A stretch of DNA of 64,000 bases, taken from contig JBBPEB010000021.1 in the NCBI GenBank assembly GCA_039096225.1, forward strand, positions 310,001 to 374,000. Reading direction: 5' to 3'. This DNA is from Blastocystis sp. Blastoise. Its lineage: Eukaryota > Sar > Bigyra > Opalinata > Blastocystidae. How positions within the stretch are numbered: position 1 is the stretch's first letter; every line of letters begins with the position of its first letter. A program made the position numbers and the translations under genes. Shown here one piece after another: positions 56,377 to 64,000 of this stretch. The notes beneath the pieces were generated by a model. That model saw only the letters and a list, made by a program, of their open reading frames with translations. It had not been told where the DNA came from and did no database searches.

Positions 56377-58218
56377 TTCATTATCTTCCTCAGATCTTCA
56401 TTTTTCTTTTATTTTTTCTTCTATCTAAATTCCTTTATTTTTCTTTTTTTTAATTATACCTCTCTCTTATCTTCTCTTCCCTTTTTATATCACTCTTTCA
56501 TTATTCCTTCTTAATCACTATTCTATTTACATTGTATTTCGTTATGTCTTTTTCTTTTATCCTGTTATCCTCTTCTCCTTATTCTATACTTCTTTTTCCT
56601 CGACATGTATTAGTGTATACCCTCCTTTTCTTCCTCTTCCTCTTCTTCTTTTTCTTCTTCTCCATATAATTCTTTGCTTTTTTCAGATCTTCATCTTCTT
56701 ATTTATATTTATATCACTATTTATTATATATATAGTTCTCTTCTATTATTTGCCTTCCTCCTCTTCCTTCTTTCTATTCTTCTCATACTTCTTCTCTCCT
56801 CCTTCTGATTCCCTTTTTTTTACTGCCCCATTTTCCTTCTTTATCTTCCTTCTCTCCTCTTTCTGTATAATTCTATCTCAATCTTCCTTCTCTCCCTCTC
56901 TATTCTCGTATCCATCTTTATCCTTATTCTTTTTCCATTTATTTCTCTCTGTCCCTGTCTATTTTATCTTATATGTCTCTTTCTACCTTCTTGTTTCCTT
57001 TTATATTTCCTTCTATGTCTCCTTTTCCACTTTATATCTACTTTTTCTTCTCTCTCTCCTTCTCTCTATTATTATATATTCTTATGTTCTAGTTATCTAT
57101 TTTCTATTTTTATTTCTATCCTTTCATTCTCTATATTGTTATATCTACTTCTATTTTGTCTCTTTTCTTCTATCTTAATCTTCTATTTAATCCTTTTATT
57201 TCTTTCTATATATCTATATCTTCTTGTCTCTAACTTCTTTCTTAATCTCTTTTATATCCTTCTATTTCTCCTTCTTTCTTCTTTTCTATCTTCTTCCATG
57301 TCCTTCTAACCATCCTTTTTCCTATTTTTCTCTTTCTATCCCTATTATCTCATTCTCTATCTTCTTCTATATTCTTCTTCTTTCATCTTCTCTCCTTCTT
57401 CCTTCATCTTTCAATTTCCTTCTCTATCTTCCTTTTATCTCAGCTACTCCTTCTGTCTCAATCTTCAGTCTTTCCTTTTCTTTCTCTTTCAACATCATTC
57501 TATCTCTCTGTATTCCTATATTTCTCTTCATATTTCTCTATCCTTATCTATCTCATTCTACCTCATTTATGTGTCTCAATCTCATTCTCTATTTCCTTCT
57601 ATTTTCTCTTATCTACTTATATCTTCGTATATTTCCTTATATCTACGTATATCTACTTCTCTATCTTATTATATCTCCTTCTAACTTAATTTACTTCCTC
57701 TTCTTCTTTTTCTCCTTCTATCTCCTCTTCTATCTCCTCTTTGTTCTCCATCATCTTCTATCTACTTCTCTATCTCCGTCTACATCCTTCCATCTTACTA
57801 CATCTCAATCCGCTTTCTCTCCTTCTATATCCTTTTATATCCTTTTATCTCTCTTTCTCTCTTATCCTATTTATTTTTCTTATTTCTATCCATTTCTATC
57901 TACTTTATCTTCTCTATCTTATTCTATTGTATCTATATCATTCTCTTATCTTTCTATCTCCTTCTATTTTTAATCTTTTCTATCTACTTCTCGTTCTCTA
58001 TTTCCTTATATTCACTTCTATATACATCTCATTCTCCAAATCATTCTATATTCTTCCCTATCTTCCTTTTATCTCTTCTTATCTACTTCTATTCTAATCT
58101 ACTTCTCCTTCTCTCAACTTTTATCTACTTCTCCTTCTCTGTTTGATTCTATCTCCTCTCTATCCATATTTTCCTTTTTATTAATATTTATCTCCTTCTC
58201 TATATCTTTCGGTATTCT

Positions 58219-58224
58219 TCTATC

Positions 58225-58311
<87 letters not shown>
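58219..58311. repeat. (TCTA)n microsatellite
   Basis: About 22 tandem TATC units, interrupted near the ends. A second, shorter run lies at 58974-59000. Confidence 0.95.
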
Positions 58312-59394
58312 CAATCCCCTCTCCCCTTCTATATATTTTATTACCTTCTATGTCTCTACCCTATTTCCCGTTTTCTTTCTGTCTCTTTCTTCTCTCATAT
58401 ACTATTGTTCTATCTTTTCTTTTTTTATTCTTCTTTCTTTCTTCTTTGTTTTTTCTATTATACTTCTTTATCTTGCTTTGTCTCTCCTTCTCTCTATGTC
58501 ATTCAAATTATAATTCTCTCTATCATTCCCTATCGTTTTCTTTGTATGTATTTTTCTTTCTAATTTTTTTCTATATAAATTTATCTTTCTTGATATTCAC
58601 TTCCTGCTCCTTTTTTCTCCCTTCTTCGTCTCATCTTCTTTTCTTCGTCTTCCAATTCTATCTGTTTTCCTCCTCCTTCTCTATCCTTCTCAATTCCTCT
58701 CTACCTATCTTTATATTCTTTCTTTTTTATACACCTTCCCTACTCCTCTATTTCTCTTTTTATCTTTATTCTTATATCTATTTTTATCTTATTCTCTATT
58801 TCATTTGATTTCTTTTGTATATCTCTCATTCTATATAGAATTCTATCTCTTTCTATCTAATTTCTTCTTTATGTCTCTCTTTTCTTCTTTCTTTCTATTC
58901 ATCTATTAGTGTATCTATCTATTTTTATCTTTGTATTTCTCTTTCTATATTTCCATCTCTATCTCCTTCTGTCTATCTATCTATCTATCTATCTATCTAT
59001 CGATCTATTTATTTTATTTATTTTTATTTTTCTGCATCTCAATATATGTTTCTTGTTCATTCTTCTTTCTCTTCTTGTTCATCTTCTTCATTCTCATCTT
59101 ACTTTTCTTTTTATTTTTTACCTTCTTTCTATTCTTCTTCACCTTCTTTCTTAGCTCTTCACCTTCATCTTCTTGTTCTTCTTTTTAATCTATTTATTCT
59201 TCATCTTCTTCTTGTATTTATTCATTTCCTTCTTCTTATTCTTCTTTCTTATCTCCTTATTCTTTTTCGTTTTCTTCATCTTCATCTGCATTTCATTATC
59301 TTCTTCTTATTCATCTTATTATTTTTATTCTACATTTTCTATATATTATTCTGTTATCTCTTATTTTTTTCATATACATCTCAATATTATCTTC

Positions 59395-60056
59395 TTCATC
59401 TTCTTCTTCTCATCTTCTTCATCTTCTTCATCTTCATCATCATCATTTCTTCTTCTTCTTCTTCTTCTTCTTCTTCTTCTTCTTCTTCTTCCTTATCTCT
59501 TCTTCACAAGCATCTTCTTATTATTCTATTTATTCTCCATCTTCTTCTGGTTATAATTATTTCCTTCTTTTTCAAATTCTTCTTCATCATCTTCTACATA
59601 TTCTTCTTCTTCTTCATCATCATCATCATCATCATCATCTTCTTCTTCTTCTTCTTCTTCTTCTTCTTCTTCATCATCATCATCTTCTACATATTCTCCT
59701 TCTTCTTCTTCTTCTTCTTCATCATCATCTTCTACATATTCTCCTACATATTCTTCTTCTTCTTCTTCATCTTCTTCATCTTCATCATCTTCTACATATT
59801 CTTCTACATATTCTTCTTCTTCTTCTTCTTCTTCTTCTTCTTCTTCTTCTACATATTCTTCTTCTTCTTCTACATATTCTTCTTCTTCTTCTACATATTC
59901 TTCTTCTTCTTCTACATATTCTTCTTCTTCTTCTTCTTCTTTTACATATTCTTCTTTTTCTTCTTCTTCATCATCATCATCATCTTCTACATATTCTTCT
60001 TCTTCATCATCATCATCATCATCATCATCTTCTTCTTCTTCTTCTTCCTCATGCTT
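59395..60056. repeat. TTC/TCA triplet tract
   Basis: About 660 bases of tcttct and tcatca triplets with a recurring tctacatat spacer. In the antisense direction this would read as Glu and Asp runs separated by Tyr-Val. Triplet spacing keeps the frame open over the whole tract whether or not it is translated. No ATG starts the antisense frame; its first codon is TTG. Confidence 0.85.
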
Positions 60057-60323
60057 TTCCCATTTCTCCTCTAATCTTCTCTTCAATACCTTACTTATAG
60101 ATCTCTATATTTATATTTTTTTTTCTCTATATTATTATTTTAATTCTTTTTTATTAATTTCATTAATTATCCCTATCTCATTAACTTTATATTTTTCTCT
60201 ATTTATTCTCTTTTCATTTTTCCCTCCTATATTTAGCATCGTTTTCTCTTATACATATATTTTTTTTCATACTTATTTTCGTATTATTATATATCCCTTT
60301 ATATTACTTTTCCTCTATATTAT

Positions 60324-60392
60324 CCTTAAGCTTAAATTGGTAAGTTTCAATCAATTTATGATTGAAAACAGGTTCAATTCCTGTCTTAAGGT
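60324..60392 (+). tRNA. tRNA-like cloverleaf, not a standard tRNA
   Basis: A 7-bp acceptor stem (CCTTAAG with CTTAAGG), a 4-bp D-type arm with a GG loop (CTTAAATTGGTAAG), and a 5-bp T arm with a perfect B box (GGTTCAATTCC). T runs follow at 60407-60410. The middle arm is an 8-bp hairpin (TTTCAATC with GATTGAAA) with a 7-base loop AATTTAT. If read as an anticodon arm, the anticodon is TTT (Lys), but U33 is missing and the variable loop is nearly absent. It may be a decayed or organelle-derived tRNA, or a tRNA-like head of a retroelement. Confidence 0.3.
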
Positions 60393-62220
60393 CGTTTATA
60401 TAACTATTTTATGTATATATAGGTTTTAATATTCATATTGTATAAGATTTTCAAAAAATATATATTCAGAGAGGTGAAGATCAATTATGTTAATTACTAT
60501 TTTTTTCTTTATATGTGTATTTATTTAATCATTAAATGTATTAGTTGTATATAGATGATTCATAGAAACATTCAAAACAGTTTATTCAATACAAAAATAT
60601 TCCAACAATTATCAATTACTTAATTAAGTGTATTGTCGAACACAGAATCTTCTCAAAAGATTGTTCGGGAGATTTTATAATGTTTATACGTAAAATATTA
60701 GTTTATTTTTAAAAAGTAATTCCCATTTTAAAAAAAAGATTATCAAAAGATTCTGTGCAATTCTTTTTTCATATGATCAGTGTATCCTTGTACAGTAGAA
60801 AAAAATCATTTAAATACATTTTTGACTTGATAAACAATAAATTAAGAATTTATTCTTGTTAAAAAACAAAATATTTTGAAAATAATACTAAAATCATACA
60901 GATGACTAATGAAACTATTCATTCATTTACTCTTAACATGATTTAAGACAAGTCATAAAAATGGAGATTCTTTATATTTTATAATTTTTGATTAATTGAT
61001 ATCACTGTCATGTTTAAACTTCATTTAGACACTAAATATGCAATATGAGACGTTTCTGTTATTATTGAAAATAAAATATGTATTTGAAATAATTTTAGTT
61101 TCACTAAAAATCACTGAAGATGATTAAACACGGTAAGTAGACAATGAATAAATCATGAATACAACGATTAATGAGATTAAACATTTTTTTGATAAAAAAG
61201 TGATTTTTGCATTTGTTTTATAATAAACTATCAAGACGATTCTGACTTTTCAATTAAAAATATAAAAAATATTATTTTTGCTTATTCATATGTATATTTG
61301 ATAGTTATGAGTCCTTAGTTGAAAGAAAAAGTTGTTCTTGAGTAATTATAAAATATAAATTTGATTTGTTTTTGATATTATTGTAACAATAAACATTATT
61401 TTAACTGGAAAACACTCACTCTATACGTTTTGAGTTTATGAAGAGGTTTTAAAAGACTTTTACTTGATTATAATTGTTGACTTAATTGACTTTAAAATGT
61501 TGTTTGTTCCTTTTCAGTCATATTATGATATTAAAATAATTGAAAATCTACACAAATAGATTAAAAAGTTGATATTTCATAACAATTTTGACTCTAGACC
61601 TTTTTTATTATCCTTCTCTTTATTTAATCATTTTATTGAAAGTATGTGACTCAAATTAATACTCTAAATGAAGATTCAGGCAATCATTCTGAATTATATG
61701 AATGACTTTTGTTTTGGAAATAGAAGTCTCAGGGTCTTCTCTATAAGTCTGTATTATAGCCTAGGTTTATTTTAAAAATAAGTTATACTTACAAAGTGAT
61801 ACTAAGAATAATTTTGATAATTAAGGATAAAAATAACTCATTTATTGTCAAAACTAATTATAAAACATTATAATGATAAATAAATATTTAATTCTTTAAA
61901 ATAAAACAATTTTAGTATTACTTATGATATTTAGGATAAATTGAAAATAACAATAACAATATCCATTTTCCTCATAGAAATAGAATTTTTCTTTCTCTTT
62001 TATTCTTAACCATTCATTTCATTTATGATGAAGATTCTCTATATTTAGTAGATATGAGATTATTCATGTTTATTTTCATTATTTCAGTTATATCTTCTAA
62101 ATTCCTATTACACCCTTTTATAACAAAACAAAATCCTACATGACTTATCACATATTTATTTTATTATATCTTATATGATTAATATGATATATTATTAAAT
62201 TATTACTTTATTTTATTATA
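60393..62220. other. Intergenic region, nothing seen
   Basis: About 1.8 kb of irregular AT-rich sequence without simple repeats. No open frame of interest on either strand and no splice-site chain. Confidence 0.55.
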
Positions 62221-62299
62221 TATGGTACTATTATGATGGTAGGTGTTTGCTGTTTCTTTATATTTTATTTTTTCTACTCTATTCATTCATTCTCTATAG

Positions 62300-62905
62300 T
62301 AGCTGTCTCTGCTTCTTGCTGTGGCTATTCCTGGTCTCCTTAAGTGTTCTGCTCCTTCTTGTGTGTGGTTATGGTTCTCTTATAGTTATGCTGCTTGGGT
62401 CTAGAATGAAGGGAATCAACATGAATAAAAGGTACATATATATCTATATTATCTATTACATATTATATAACTAACCCCACTTTATATTTATATAGCAGTA
62501 ATGTATATATTTATATTTTATTTTATTATATTATTCTATATATTATATATTATTATATTATTCAACTCACTCTATCTTTATATAGGTTTCCATAAGTTCT
62601 GTTGCTGTCGTTGTTGGCCAATTGGAGAGAATGGTTTATAAAAAGTATATATATATATTTAATTATATTGTTTTATTCATTATACTATTTATCATATATC
62701 TTTTATAGGATGGTTCTTTGTCTTTGATTCCTTGCCTGTCTTGTAATGATTAGAAAAGGTATATATTTTTTATTTTATTATTATTTTAAAATGTTATATA
62801 TATATTATTATTAGTAATACTTAACTAATATCATCTCTTTATATAGGTTGGTTAGGCTTAAATGGCAAATTAAAGACTGAAACTGTCCTGGTTGAAATAT
62901 TATAA
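62300..62905 (+). other. Spliced locus of unclear coding status
   Basis: Exon-like blocks with strong AG..GT borders: 62300-62431, 62496-62502, 62586-62644, 62709-62758 and 62847 onward. They are GC-richer than the TATA introns between them. One reading joins the first three in phase, using the 7-base block as a micro-exon: ...KGINMNKSSNVSISSVAVVV, then GQLERMVYKK, ending soon after in the next block. No ATG-led first exon fits. The first block is mostly hydrophobic (LCFLLWLFLVSLSVLLLLVC). It could be a non-coding spliced RNA or a decayed membrane-protein gene. Confidence 0.3.
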
Positions 62906-63200
62906 ATTAAATATTATATATATTTTATTATATTATTTATTATATGTTTTATTATCTTTTTTTATATATTTATTATTATTGTTTTCTATTATTTGTTTTT
63001 AATCATTATTTGATAATATTTAATTTGTTTGTTTTGTTATATCGTTTATTATTACACCACAAAAAGAATAAAAAAAACCAATAAATGAAAAAATAGAGAA
63101 TATTTAAAACCATTTTTATTCGCCAATTATTGTTTTAAGGTGCGTCATACTTTTGCACTGCTTTTCGATTTTATAAAATCACTGAAACTCTGACTAAAAT

Positions 63201-63418
63201 TTTCACTGCTCACCACTGGGGAAACCAAAGCAAAAAAGTCGTTGGACCTTTTGTCAGCAACCCTTTAAAATTTTTTCACTGCTCCACCACTGGGGAAACC
63301 AAACAGAAAAATCAAATAACCTTTTGTCAGCTACATATTTAAAAAATTTCACTGCTCACCACTGGGGAAACCAAAACAAAAAAGTCGTTGGACCTTTTGA
63401 CAGAAACCTGAAAAAATG
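63201..63418. repeat. Three-copy 73-bp tandem repeat
   Basis: Units start at 63201, 63274 and 63347. Each reads tttcactgctc(c)accactg, then ggggaaaccaaa.caaaaa, then an ACCTTTTGTCAGC block. Units 1 and 3 share AAAAAGTCGTTGGACCTTTTG; unit 2 has drifted. GC content is higher than the flanks. No open frame spans it. Confidence 0.9.
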
Positions 63419-64000
63419 TCCATAGTGTATGCTTTTATTCAATTTAATGTTTAGTCTTATAAATATAGAGAAATAATCAACTATTTTCATTACATAAAAT
63501 TATTACACTATCATATCAAAACAAATTCTCAAATTTACTTATATTCTTTTTAATTTTTTATTATATAAAGTGTTATTCTTTAACCAAAGATTTCCATCAT
63601 TATATGTTTTAATTTTTATAATAAACTCATAAATCCACTATCTATAAATATATATATAGTATTTCCAAATATATATTCAACTTGACTTGTTTTTCCTCAA
63701 TTTTATTGCATTTTTTATCAAATTATCATCATTCTCTTTTTATACATCCATATATATACTTTTATTTATATTAAATAATTAGTATAATAATTTGTTGTTC
63801 TACATTTGCTGATAACTCATCTTCCTAAACAATTTATGCCAAATAAAAGTTCTATAAAAATAGGATAGGCTACAAAATACACTGTTATTCAATAAATCAA
63901 TAATTTAATTAGAAAGCATATTAATACTAACAATCAACACAAATATCATATTTCTTAAAAATCAAGTATCATTATATTGATCAAATACTAATACTATTGA
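63419..64000. other. Right end, nothing seen
   Basis: About 580 bases of AT-rich sequence without coding potential, simple repeats or telomere-like units. Confidence 0.6.

Larger units (their letters stand above)
56430..60120. repeat. Pyrimidine-skewed tract, about 3.7 kb
   Basis: The plus strand is dominated by T and C with A as the main interruption; G is almost absent over long stretches (for example 57225-58220). Motifs are tctatctccttcta-like. Sub-tracts: (TCTA)n at 58219-58311 and 58974-59000, and TTC/TCA triplets at 59395-60056. The plus strand gives long Ser/Phe/Leu frames and the minus strand Glu/Asp/Lys frames. No chain of splice sites or protein-like exon is convincing. Confidence 0.85.

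Noticed and set aside
56750-58810. Several Ser/Phe/Leu frames of 118-249 codons on the plus strand
   Set aside because: Pyrimidine-only DNA encodes mainly Ser, Phe, Leu and Pro, and stop codons need purines, so long frames are expected by chance.
59526-60086. 186-codon acidic (Glu/Asp/Tyr-Val) frame on the minus strand
   Set aside because: It lies antisense to a TTC/TCA triplet tract that keeps any frame open. It begins with TTG rather than ATG and no protein-like flanks or splice sites support it.

Overview
This window looks like nuclear DNA of an AT-rich, intron-rich unicellular eukaryote. Nearly every gene I could rebuild is split by short introns that start GTATAT and end ATATAG and are packed with (TA)n, (ATT)n or (TTTA)n. 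Standard stop codons fit all intact models. I cannot place the organism in a lineage from this sequence alone. All multi-exon models were built by hand from splice sites and reading phase; none was checked against a database or a transcript.

The left two thirds (1-41.3 kb) is a dense array of housekeeping and regulatory genes. In order: an unidentified helical protein running off the left edge (-); a ribosomal-L1-like nucleolar protein (+); a 22-exon gene fusing an EST1/SMG5-7-like helical region to a Regnase-type NYN ribonuclease domain (+); a multi-pass membrane J-protein (-); a SMAP-type ArfGAP (+); a giant secreted protein with sixteen WPxT/sushi-like cysteine modules, Fn3-like and Big_5-like domains (+); a WW-domain protein (-); RIC1 (-); the proteasome lid subunit RPN3 (+); a ZIP3/RNF212/HEI10-like RING protein (-); a membrane-anchored U1-zinc-finger protein with a degenerate ALKBH9/10-like domain (+); a small orphan (-); a ubiquitin-like plus lipocalin-like protein behind a heat-shock-element promoter (+); and an amino-acid transporter of the AAAP type (+). 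Several head-to-head pairs share short intergenic promoters (RIC1/RPN3, RING/ALKBH-like, left-edge gene/L1-like).

The right third (41.3-64 kb) is different: gene-poor and extremely AT-rich. It holds a 53-bp perfect inverted repeat 13 kb apart, degenerate direct repeats, a 2.5-kb ATAGAAGGAATA satellite field, a large imperfect hairpin and a decayed pseudogene. A 4-kb pyrimidine-skewed tract, a tRNA-like cloverleaf and a three-copy 73-bp tandem repeat follow. A few small intron-bearing orphan genes survive in it. It could be subtelomeric or pericentromeric, but I see no telomere repeat.

Four genes show one- or two-base problems, or a missing splice signal, beside simple repeats (L1-like intron 3, RPN3 exon 1, RIC1 exon 6, 3' end of the RING gene). 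Residual assembly indels are the simplest explanation, though unusual splicing is not excluded. The most interesting single item is the EST1-like/NYN fusion, a possible alternative to SMG6 in which a Regnase-family nuclease replaces the PIN domain.
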